Positions 50,304 through 59,292 of a DNA stretch of 64,000 nucleotides are shown piece by piece. The notes under the pieces are model-generated. The model was not told the DNA's origin, ran no database searches, and saw only the letters and a program-made list of their open reading frames with translations. Origin of the DNA: Klebsormidium nitens (Eukaryota > Streptophyta > Klebsormidiophyceae > Klebsormidiales > Klebsormidiaceae); assembly GCA_000708835.1 (NCBI GenBank), contig DF237054.1:62001-126000 (forward strand). Direction: 5' to 3'. Each line of letters opens with the position of its first letter. Within the stretch, counting starts at the first letter, position 1. A program made the translations under genes and the position numbers.

Positions 50304-50474
50304 ATGGTCCCATTCTCAGAAGACGACCAAAGGCGAGTCGACATCTATTTTATTGAGCTCCTTGAAAGGCGCGTCGCGAGAATGGAACCAAGGTCAAGGT
50401 ATCGATTCGAAATTGAGATCCGACGTCATCGGAGGGTCATCGGGAGAAGTTCCTTGACCAACCTAAGAAAGTAA
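50304..50474 (+). CDS. Small hypothetical ORF, 56 residues
   Basis: ATG 50304 opens a 56-codon frame with a strongly charged product (MVPFSEDDQRRVDIYFIELL, then Arg-rich RYRFEIEIRRHRRVIGRS). Its TAA overlaps the ATG of a second small frame (50474-50584) in a TAATG arrangement. The sequence CTAAGAAA/GTAATGAG also looks like a splice donor, so this could be the first exon of a longer gene. I know no homologue. Confidence 0.3.
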   Translation: MVPFSEDDQRRVDIYFIELLERRVARMEPRSRYRFEIEIRRHRRVIGRSSLTNLRK

Positions 50475-50584
50475 TGAGTGAGAGCTGGGAGGCAGAATTT
50501 GAGAAGCGATTCATCGAAAAGTTTGACAACGATCTCAAAGCAAAAAGGGCGCTGCGGGGAGTGCTGGAGGCAGACCCTGAATAG
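50474..50584 (+). CDS. Small hypothetical ORF overlapping the previous stop
   Basis: A 36-residue frame (MSESWEAEFEKRFIEKFDND, then Lys/Arg/Leu-rich) starts within the stop codon of the 56-residue frame. Both are acidic-basic helical sequences, so they could be two parts of one reading unit separated by a frame change. There is no other support. Confidence 0.2.
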   Translation: MSESWEAEFEKRFIEKFDNDLKAKRALRGVLEADPE

Positions 50585-51752
50585 TCCGACTACAGCATTT
50601 GAGAAGGAGTGCTGCACCCTACTGTACAGGAGTGAACATGAGCTATGTCTCAATGAGACATGTAGCAACTCAGTGTCAGAATCACTACAACCACTGATTC
50701 AGTAAGAGAAGAAGATTGTACAGTGGCAGCTATCTTTCCATTCATTCTTAAAGTGGCCAGTGGCCAGTGGCCAGTGTTTATCTCATACTTTCATGTCTTT
50801 ACGTGTATTCAACACGCGCGGCCACAATGGGCGGGGAAATCATTGAAGTCCAAAGTGTTCAGTTTTAATATCGTGACCGGATACTTGCATTGATAACAGG
50901 TGTTATATCAGAATCGCTGCACGTCATGATGGTTGTAAGCATTATGGACTTGACTTATGTGCAAGCATGTAGACTCCCTTTGACCATAACTTACAGCGGA
51001 ATTTTGAGCACGCGCCCAAATGCAGCTTTCTGAACATCATGCAGCACTCGTACAAACTTAAGCTTTCAATCAATTGCAGCATCATGTCATGCTATAAAGT
51101 CTGGCTTCTTCTATATTATTCAGGGTTCTCAAAATTTCAACTAAGCTCTTACCCTGGTCTTCTCATCAGGGGTCGGGTTGAAGCGGAAAAGTTGCCGGTA
51201 CACGCTTATATGTTGCAACTCAGGAGCTTGCCGATGCACGTTAACCCCGGCCAGCTTGGCTGACTCATGCATATGTGCACAAGCCCGAGCCGCGTCGGCA
51301 ACTTGAGTAGAGTGATGTGATTGGAAACGCCGGTCCCACTGCCCCCTTCCATCCCCTTTGAATAAGGGAATCGGTGTGGTTCATCAGAATTTAGGATCCG
51401 TCGACATATTACTTGGTTAGAAAACATGCAGGCTTGCATCCGAAGTGCATGCACGGAGTCTCCACGCCTACGGAGGCAGTTCTCAACTCTGGAGCTTGAT
51501 CGGATACCGTCGGAAGACCGCTGGCAACTCAATCAAGCTAGTTTTTGAGATAGACCCTTTGCAAATCCCTAATAATCCAAGCTAGTGCGGCTTGTTGGGT
51601 ATCCCCCTCGATTTTGCATACTGAAAACTGGTCTTACCCTCCTGCATTAGCTCACAACTCGTCTAAGTTCCACCAATATCAATGTATCACAGCGTGCCAC
51701 TCCCCTTGAATGCGGGCCAAAAAATTGCATTTACGGCTCGTCCTTGCCAATA
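50585..51752. other. Intergenic, no gene recognised
   Basis: About 1.2 kb downstream of the sulfate transporter fragment. A short (GTGGCCA)3 repeat lies near 50753-50776. Nothing else noted. Confidence 0.5.
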
Positions 51753-52394
51753 CTAGTCTTTCCGTTCGTCCCGCAACTCGCCTAACTCAGTGTGACCGTC
51801 CTTATTGATACCATCAACGTTTTCCCGTTCTTCTATCCGACGTTCCGCTTCTGTTTCGTGTTCCGCTGTGTCCTCAGTCTCTGCGTCCCCAATTGGTTGA
51901 TCGGACGGTGGGGACGACGTCCGCAGCCCGTCCGCCCGCAAGTGCGACAAGCAGACCTGCGAGCACAAGCGTGAGCCATCCGGCAGGGAAGCATAAAAAT
52001 CGCCGGCAGAGACAAAGCATCTCTGGGCGGTCCAGAATTCCTGAGAAATCGCCGACACCCTTGCAGCCTCGCGCAAGCTCCACCCTAATCCGGCCGTCGA
52101 CGCCTTATCTTCCAACCGTAGAATTTGCTTCTCCGACTCATCCAAAACTTAAGCCAGTGCTGCCAGCTAGACTCTACACACCCTTGCGAACCTCGGCCCC
52201 TTTCTCAAGCCTCCATACCGAAGCTCCGTCCTTGATCTTTTGAGCTCGGTCTTCAACCAACAAGACTCGAGTCTGTCTCAATCCGAGATCTCGAAAATCA
52301 CTCTGATTCCGAAAGAGAACTTCCACCTGATCCCAAGTTTATCGAAGTTGAATCAGCTGATGAAACCATAAAGCTGTTGACGAGTCGCCTTTTC

Positions 52395-52560
52395 CCTCAC
52401 CTGCACCGCATTGTACGCGCGAACAAAGTGTCACTCCAAATGAAACAAGAGCAGAGCTGACTTCCCGACATCAAAAAGTGCCGAATCTCATTACCTGCAC
52501 GGCGACGTGCGTGCACACGAAGTGCCACTCCGATTGAAAAAAGAACAGAGCAGACAGCTC
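52395..52560 (-). repeat. STAS-exon donor-side echoes (two copies)
   Basis: The end of the STAS exon (52589; EWHFVRAHDAVQ and donor GTAACT) recurs with edges at 52495 (donor GTAATG) and 52401 (donor GTGAGG). The period is exactly 94 bases each time. The spacer (AAAAAGTGCCGA...) is repeated as well. Confidence 0.88.
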
Positions 52561-52837
52561 TACTGCAAAAAGTGCCGAGTCTAGTTACCTGCACGGCGTC
52601 GTGCGCGCGCACAAAGTGCCACTCCGGCCCGAGGCGCTGCAGGAAGCCGGTGCGCGCGAGCGTGACCATGACGCGCTTGTTGGTGTTGGACAGCGCCAGG
52701 TGGAGGCCCTGCTGGCTGTACTCTTGATGCAGGTCCTTCAGCGTGTGCACCGCCGTTGAATCGACATATGTCACCTGCGTACCGTTTGTAGACTTTATCA
52801 GAGGTTTCAATTTTAGCGCGTTTCTGCTTTGAAGGAT

Positions 52838-53182
52838 AGCTGGAGGCCCTGCTGGCTGTAATTCTGGTGCAGGTCCTTCAACGCGTGCACCGCCGTCGAA
52901 GCAACGTGGGTCACCTGCGTAGCAATATTGTTAGTCTGTTAAGTTTTTGCAGATTTGGGGTTTAGCTAGTGTTGCCTTGTGGATTGCGTATCTGCTGGCT
53001 GTACTCCCTGGTGCAGGTTCATTGATGCGCGCACCGCCTTCGAATCCACGTACGTCACCTGCGCAATGTTCATTCATACGCGTGGAGTGTAGAAGCTTTC
53101 GCTCGAATCCTTTCAAGAACTAAGTGGAGCCCCGGTTTGGAAAGCTCTTGCCCCGCCGAATGAGTCCACGTATTTCAGCTGC
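52838..53182 (-). repeat. STAS-exon acceptor-side echoes (three copies)
   Basis: The start of the STAS exon (52774; acceptor ACGCAG/GTGACATATGTCGAT and on to TGGAGGCC...) recurs in the preceding intron with edges near 52914, 53058 and 53178. The nearest copy is closest in sequence and keeps the CAG/GTGACC junction; the farthest is much decayed. Confidence 0.85.
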
Positions 53183-53427
53183 GTAGCACTGTAAAGTTTC
53201 TCGTGAGGTATGGGCTTTATCTGCCGCTGCGGAAAGTATGCCACCCTTTCTGGATGTACAGATCCTTTGATGCATGGCGCGTTGCCACCTGTTTACATAT
53301 GTGTTTGCTAAACCTTGATCCTGTCACAACGGATTGGTGACGAAGCAGTAAGAAACCGTTCTGTGCCACACTCGCAGAAAAGCGAATGACGTAAGACTCC
53401 CCATTTCAACTCGGTCAATCAAACCCT

Positions 53428-53875
53428 GCCGGTGCGGTGTCCGAGATAACATAGCGCACGGGAACCCGCCCGGGGTAGCTTCGTTGTCTTCCGTCTTCGG
53501 AAACGGCCAATCGTGAGGCACGACAACAGCAGAAAGACTCCGTCTCCTGCTTTCGTGAAGATCCAAAACACCCATCATTCCGCCGATCAGACCCAAACAA
53601 TCCGAATCTTACCAGCGTTATGTCCAAGATAACATAGCGCACGGGGTGATCCCCCCAAAGTAGATTCGTCGTCTTTCGCCTCCAGGAACGGCCAGTCGCC
53701 CGACGACAGAGCGAGGAAAGTCTCCGTCTCAAGCAACGAGAAAAAGTCTTGTGTCCACGCTCAAGTAGCCCAATCTCACCGGTGTCATGTCCAGGATCAA
53801 ATAGCGCACGGGAGGTCCCCCCGGGGTAGCCTCGTCCTCTTCCGTCTTGGGGAACGGCCGGTCGGAGGCGCAGTG
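53428..53875 (-). repeat. Sulfate-transporter exon 4 donor-side echoes (three copies)
   Basis: The end of the exon at 54196-53964 (DWPFPKTEDEEATPGG..., RYLILDMTP, donor GTAAGG) recurs with edges at 53780 (donor GTGAGA), 53613 (donor GTAAGA) and 53430 (donor lost). Each copy spans ~85-90 bases of exon plus intron. Spacing is 184, 167 and 183 bases. Similarity falls from the first copy outward. Confidence 0.9.
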
Positions 53876-55972
53876 ATTCTCTCCGGTCGCGGAAAACCCG
53901 AAAACATCGGACTAAACCATTTTGATATTAGAAGAAAAGTAAAAAGTAAAAGGAAAACCTTACCGGCGTCATATCCAGTATCAAGTAGCGCACGGGGGAC
54001 CCCCCCGGGGTAGCCTCTTCGTCTTCCGTCTTGGGGAACGGCCAGTCGGAGGGCGCCGCCCCGGTCTCTAGGTCGGGGGTGCTCTCGGAGCGTTGTGGGG
54101 GATGGAGGGACGACACCAGGTAGTGACGCAGCTTGTCTTTTATGTAACTGATGTTGGCGTAATACATGGGGGCGTCAATACGAATGATCAAGATGCCTGC
54201 ACCAGATAGAAGTGGGGAAAGATACAGATTTGGGGCGTGGATTAGTAGAGTAAGGTTTTTGGGAGGTGGCGAAAGGTCGGCGTACGAGGCGTTCGTAAGG
54301 TTGAGGTGATTAAGGTGGGCGAAAGAAAGAGCCTGTGGGAAGAAAAGCACGTCTTGAGTTATGGGATTCTGTGCAACACCGATAAGGCGAGAGAACCACG
54401 CCGTCTTTGAAAAAAGTGGAGGAAAATCAGCTTTTGCTGCTTGTGGGGTGAGCTCCCGCTGCTAGTTGCGAGATCCATTCTGTGACGAATCGCACACCGA
54501 CGACAGGCAGATAACAAAAACATTTTGTTCTCCGTCTTGGAAAATCTCAACCAGAATGTACAGATTTTGAGGAAAGCAGCGGACAAACCTTAAACCTCTG
54601 ACTCAGGCGACCTGATATACCACAAGGATGATTGTGAACCACCAGAAGCACCGAGCCGTTGCTCCTCATCACCGAAACATACGTCCACGAGAGTACTGTA
54701 CAATTTGTAAGCTCGCCAAGCGCACCTGGATGCGTGATCGCGTCCGGGTACTGCTTGACGTTTCGGTAGACGGCCGTTCTCGGCAGCCGTCCCAAAATGG
54801 CCATGTGCGGATTGGCCGACTCATAAATAACAAACACCTGCAAAAATGAAGAGATGGGCGGTCACTTATGACGACAAATCGACAGGCGAGGAGTCTAATT
54901 TCCGCCGATGCTTTTCGTTTCATTAAGGCGGTTTGTAATCTAATAAAGAAGCGCGTTTCACCTGTTCGTTGACAAAAGAGATGCGCCCAAGCACAGCCAA
55001 AGCACTAAAAGGCCCTTCCCCTTTCGCTACTCTGATTCTTTACTGCATTTTCCATCCTTCTCTTCTGCTCTCTGAACCGCCTCTTGCGGCAAATCTGAGA
55101 CTTACCAGCGATAGGCCCACAGCAATTGCGACTCCGATTTCGATGCCCAGGAAAATGGTCCCAATGAAGGCCGCCATCCACAGGAGGAAGTCCCGGAAGT
55201 TGGTCCGGAGCAAGTGGACCGCCTCCGAGTAGTCGAACAGCTTGATGCACGCCGCGATCACGATCGCGCCGAGAACCGTGTTAGGTAAGTTGCTGGAGTG
55301 GAAAAGAGTGAGATGTTTCAGGGGCGCCCGTATAGTGCTTATAGAACCTTTTTGAGGAATTTCGTAGGGGCGAAGCAGCTTCGAGCAGCTGTGACAGAAC
55401 GATATCCGGTCAGGTCCGTTTGCTTTCAGAGAGTATCCGTTCTATCGAGAGTCCGGAGGGCGGAACAGATTTGAGAAGCTGTGATAGGGCACCGCACGGA
55501 CAAATCTGATTCTTTTTACCGCGTTTCCATCCTGTTGCGAGGTTTCAATTGCGGAGCAGACTCGGGGAGCTGTGATGAAGGCAGCATGCGGTTTGTGGTC
55601 ACGTAATAGGGCTCTTCGATGGATGGGGCCTTCTGCAAACTCTTAGGAGGATGCAACGCAGAATTTCTTGAAAATTTCGAAGCGGAAGAAGTTCACACTG
55701 GCCCAAAAGTTTACTTCGTCCAGTGCTTCTCAGTCGCAAGCAACTCCGCGAAATATCAAGAAAGTCGCAGTAAGAGGAGGAAAGCCCACGAAAGAACCTA
55801 GGCATCACCTAACCCTCAAAGTCAGTACTGCCCTTGCATTAGGACAGCCATCGATGCGCGCGTTTATGGACTAAAAGGGTGTTGCTTACTTGAAGAGGGG
55901 CGTGAGAAAGAGAAGCGTGCACAGAATGAGGAGCCCGGTGAAAACCCCGGCCAGCCCCGTTTTAGCGCCCAT

Positions 55973-56907
55973 CTGCAAGGCAAGGTTTTCCAACAATCAG
56001 TTTTCTTTTCTTCATCCCAGTTTATGTAGCAACTATACTCTCTCTGCTTTTGTTCGCACACTTTTTCAAAGAAGCACGCTCAAAATTCTAAACCTTTTGC
56101 CTTCGGTTAGTATCTCAACACCTTTCCTCATTGCAAGGGCCTGAGGGGAAGCATTGAAAGAATAGTTTCGAGTTTCGCAGGGAAGACGTCCCATGCCCGT
56201 TAATGCAAAGTAGGGTCCCCAGGATAAAAAAAGGATAGTGACAAAAGAGTTGGTATGAGACCAAAGGGCCGAGGTTGCGCAGTGGGCCCACATGAGTAAA
56301 GGGACTCGGGGCCGACGCCGGGCCCCTCCTATCCCTAAGTATATATGCACGGCGTCGAAGCTTAGGGGCCTGGGGCCAGGGTACTGCCCCAAGTTCTTAA
56401 GTCCCAGTCTCAGCCTCAGCCTCAGCCTGAGCCTACGGGGGATCGACACCCCGCGTGCCCGAATGTTCCGGGAGGGGCACTGCCCCACCCGACCGGGTTC
56501 TATCATAATACTCCAGTCTCCCAACGTCTCCCCCGGGCACTGAGAGTATCCGATCTCTAAAGCACTTGCTTCCAGATAACCAGGGGCACGTGCTCGTTGG
56601 TATGCGTGGCTAACTTGGACAATGCCACGTCATCAAGAATCCAATCTTGTCATTTCTGGGCCATTGAAGCCAGTGCACGCCTCCGAAGCCTTCGGCTTGG
56701 CGCGGCCGCGACTTCCTCGGAAACAACCGGCGGCCGCTTGCCCACGTGCCCGGAGAAAGCGCGGGCTACATGAGAGGGTATCGACACCCCTCGGGCCCAT
56801 ATTGTCCTGGGACCAACCGGGCTCAATAAAACCACAGCCTACTTGAAAGGTTCTTTTACAATTTTAAGGCCGCCTTCAGAATCCCTTCTCAAACCTCCGT
56901 CGCCAAG
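55973..56907. other. Junction region between host gene fragment and intronless block
   Basis: No sulfate-transporter exon and no other gene is visible. It contains a CAGCCT microsatellite (about 56405-56434) and two related segments, ATCGACACCCC followed by a GGGA...CCGGG stretch, at about 56441 and 56778. They look like partial copies of one element. This is the most likely place for a rearrangement breakpoint. Confidence 0.45.
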
Positions 56908-57690
56908 ATGGACAATTCAGATTCCGAGTGGGAACGGGAATTCGACGCCCCTGCCAGGCTTACACAGCAGGAAACGTCTCAGATAGAGCGTGCAGCCAGC
57001 GAGGACGACGGGAACCTCCTGCGGTTTATCTTCAAGCAGCGTCAGGTTTCCAACAGGGATCTCTCAAAACTAGCCTCGAATGCAGCGCTTGAGGGGAACC
57101 TGAAGCTGTTGCAGTGGCTCTACACAGTTGCACCAGAGAAGCTTGCAGAGGTGACAACGAACCTTGTGCTACTTGCCGCTGTAGAAGGCCAGAGAGATGT
57201 TTGCAGGTGGCTGCTGTCCTTGGGGTTGCATGGGAAGCGCCCGTTTCGGGGCTTCAGTGCAAAGCTTCAGCTCTCGCGTTCTGTTAAACCATTGTACAGG
57301 TTTTCCCAGATGGCCCACTTTGCTGGGGAAGGGAAGCTCGAGATTCTCAAGCTTCTCAGGACTGCGCAGCCACCCATTGCTTGGGATAGCAATGCCCTCA
57401 AAGTCTATATTCGGACTCGAGAGATACCCCAGGACGACGATGATGATGATGCTGACAGAGAAGGTTCGCAGGAGGCTGTTGTATTGGCTGCCGCCAATGG
57501 GAAGCTGAACGTTCTGAAGTGGTTACACGAAACAGGGGTACCATTCAATGATAAGAGAGCCTTTGATGTGGCCGTCAAGAATGGCCACTCTGAGGTGGCA
57601 GAATGGTTGAAAGCACGAAATTTGGTGGGAACCCCCAACAGAGGGGGGTGGTCGTACTGGATGGAAAGGAGGTCCGGATTTTCGGATTAG
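56908..57690 (+). CDS. Ankyrin-repeat protein, intronless
   Basis: A single 260-codon frame starting MDNSDSEWEREFDAPARL. At least five ankyrin-like units follow: ASNAALEGNLKLLQWLYTV, LLAAVEGQRDVCRWLLSLG, AHFAGEGKLEILKLLRT, VLAAANGKLNVLKWLHETG and AFDVAVKNGHSEVAEWLKA. A DDDDDDAD run separates the third and fourth. Ankyrin units bind other proteins; no enzyme domain is attached. Intronless multi-ankyrin proteins of this style (G-x-L-x-x-L-x-WL) are common both in giant viruses and in algae carrying viral DNA, so this may be the left end of the viral segment or a host multigene-family member. The start was chosen as the first ATG; no splice sites are needed. Confidence 0.85.
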   Translation: MDNSDSEWEREFDAPARLTQQETSQIERAASEDDGNLLRFIFKQRQVSNRDLSKLASNAALEGNLKLLQWLYTVAPEKLAEVTTNLVLLAAVEGQRDVCRWLLSLGLHGKRPFRGFSAKLQLSRSVKPLYRFSQMAHFAGEGKLEILKLLRTAQPPIAWDSNALKVYIRTREIPQDDDDDDADREGSQEAVVLAAANGKLNVLKWLHETGVPFNDKRAFDVAVKNGHSEVAEWLKARNLVGTPNRGGWSYWMERRSGFSD

Positions 57691-58929
57691 TCCAGTTTTG
57701 GAGAGCAAGGAGGTCTCAAACTATGTTCCGGTATCTCACGTTCCTGTCCTCTGCTATGCGAAGGAAGCTAGACATTCATTAGGTCAGAGACATTTTAGTG
57801 ACAAGAGTAGTGGCAGATACTTGCAGAGAAGAGCACTTGTGAATGTATGTGCACGTTATCAAAGTCCCACTGTTTCATTTATAAACCACTCTTCATATTG
57901 CATGTTTTCATGGAGATGGCAGCAATGCTTCAACTCAAACCATACCACCAAGAGCAAATGGGGGAATTTATGATCTGTTGCAGACTTAGGCTTAGACAGC
58001 TGAATGGCTCGTGTCCTCCCGCAGCTGCTCCATTCCGGCAGTTGTGCTAATTCCTACCTTTTTTGAGCATGCAAGATCCGCATGTTTGCAGTGTTGAGCA
58101 GACGGTTTGTGATTGGATTGCGTGCGGTGCCTGGGGGCTTTGAATCCATCCATTCTTGGATTGCTTGTCTGTGAATCACCTTTGGAACTGTCTAAAAAGA
58201 ACCCCTGGTGACCTGCCTACCTTTACCAACGAGAATGGTCACATGCCTTGCTTACACGTTTTCCTCTTATGGTCACGTGCTCCTGCCTCACAAGATTCTG
58301 TGGGCTTACACACTGCACAAGTTCCCGGACATTGTGGACGAATGGCGGACGGATGGAACGTGCGGCATTTCTTCCGTCCAAGGCGACAGGCGCGCAGTAA
58401 GAAGGGACGCCGCTAGGCTTCCACGTGTACCAAAGCTTAGGAGGAAAAGGGGGGCAGAGGCGGTCGCAAAAGGGGCATTAGGGCGGGACGGTGCTCTTTG
58501 CGCCTGCCAGACACAGCAGAAGGTGACACAAGCATGGGGTTCTTGCGTCCTGAGCAGCAGAAGAAGCAAACAACCAAGCCCACTTTGTAAGCAGCAGCCT
58601 TGCGACTATGCGCAGATGGAGCACAACAGCTCCGCAAAGTATTTCAAGATTTGAGACACCGCTTTTTTCGCTATGGGAAGGGGTTGGAAACACCTGCGCC
58701 TCCGTGTATAGTCGCATCATGCGGGGGTGTGATGTTGTAGCAGATAGCAATGACATGATGCTGGCGGCCACTTGGCTGCTGTTGGCAACCGGTGCAATTT
58801 TCAGCCAACCCGTGCCCGATGGCGCCAGAATTGAGTCCATATAAAAGGCATTCTTGGGGCTTTTCATCTTCATTTCCCAAACAAGCACTCCGAAGGCCGA
58901 GTGCGACAATAATCATCTTTCTTCCGGGG
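57691..58929. other. Spacer between ankyrin gene and repeat cluster
   Basis: No gene I can support. A plus-strand patch near 58275-58370 (PHKILWAYTLHKFPDIVDEW) looks protein-like but has no start, end or family I recognise; it may be a relic. A TATAAAA-like sequence is at about 58843. Confidence 0.4.
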
Positions 58930-59215
58930 GACCTTGCATACATACATATCAGCAAGCCTCCCGGGGAGCCAGAACTCTTGTACTACAATCTGTTATATTT
59001 TCTTTCTTCTCCAGGGAAGGAATTATAACAGATTAGTAGTACAGAGTTTTCTTTTGGTTCCCTTTTGGTGATATATATGTATGTAAGGCCATACCCCAAA
59101 AAGATGCAATATAGTAATTGACTTTTTGGAGAAGAGAATATAACAGATTAGTAGTACAGACTTTTCCTTCCAAAACCGGATCCCCAATATGTATGTATGT
59201 AAGGCCAGACCTGAA
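58930..59215. repeat. Three-copy repeat, one inverted and two direct
   Basis: A ~80-base unit runs from ATAACAGATTAGTAGTACAG to TATGTATGTAAGGCC. It is present directly at about 59021-59093 and 59137-59212, and in reverse complement at about 58930-59013 (CCTTGCATACATACATAT ... TACTACAATCTGTTATA). The inverted pair forms a hairpin. It lies immediately beyond the 3' end of the first clearly viral gene. Confidence 0.85.
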
Positions 59216-59292
59216 TAATGGACTTCAGTGAGTTTTAGGGAAAAACTCTAAAACATGTAGGCACACATCTTTGAGAAGAACCCATCAAGAGT

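Larger units (their letters stand above)
51753..55972 (-). pseudogene. SULTR sulfate transporter, 5' half missing
   Basis: Six exons, 55972-55890, 55292-55106, 54837-54726, 54196-53964, 52774-52589 and 51956-51753, join in phase to 334 residues, the C-terminal half of a plant SULTR H+/sulfate symporter (normally ~650-700). Blocks: GAKTGLAGVFTGLLIL and LLFLTPLF (late membrane helices); NTVLGAIVIAACIKLFDYSE; FLGIEIGVAIAVGLSL; FVIYESANPHMAILGRLP; then the STAS domain with GILIIRIDAPMYYANI, VRYLILDMTP/VTYVDSTAVHTLKDLHQEY, LGPEWHFVRAHDAVQ and VCLSHL. None of the N-terminal membrane exons is found in the 3 kb upstream, where intronless, partly virus-like DNA begins. The first exon left happens to start with ATG. 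It is either a truncated pseudogene or a gene split by the insertion. Introns carry exon-edge echoes. Confidence 0.85.

Noticed and set aside
52395..53182. CRISPR-like regular repeats
   Set aside because: The repeats are partial copies of an adjacent exon edge that decay outward, in a eukaryotic gene, with no cas genes.
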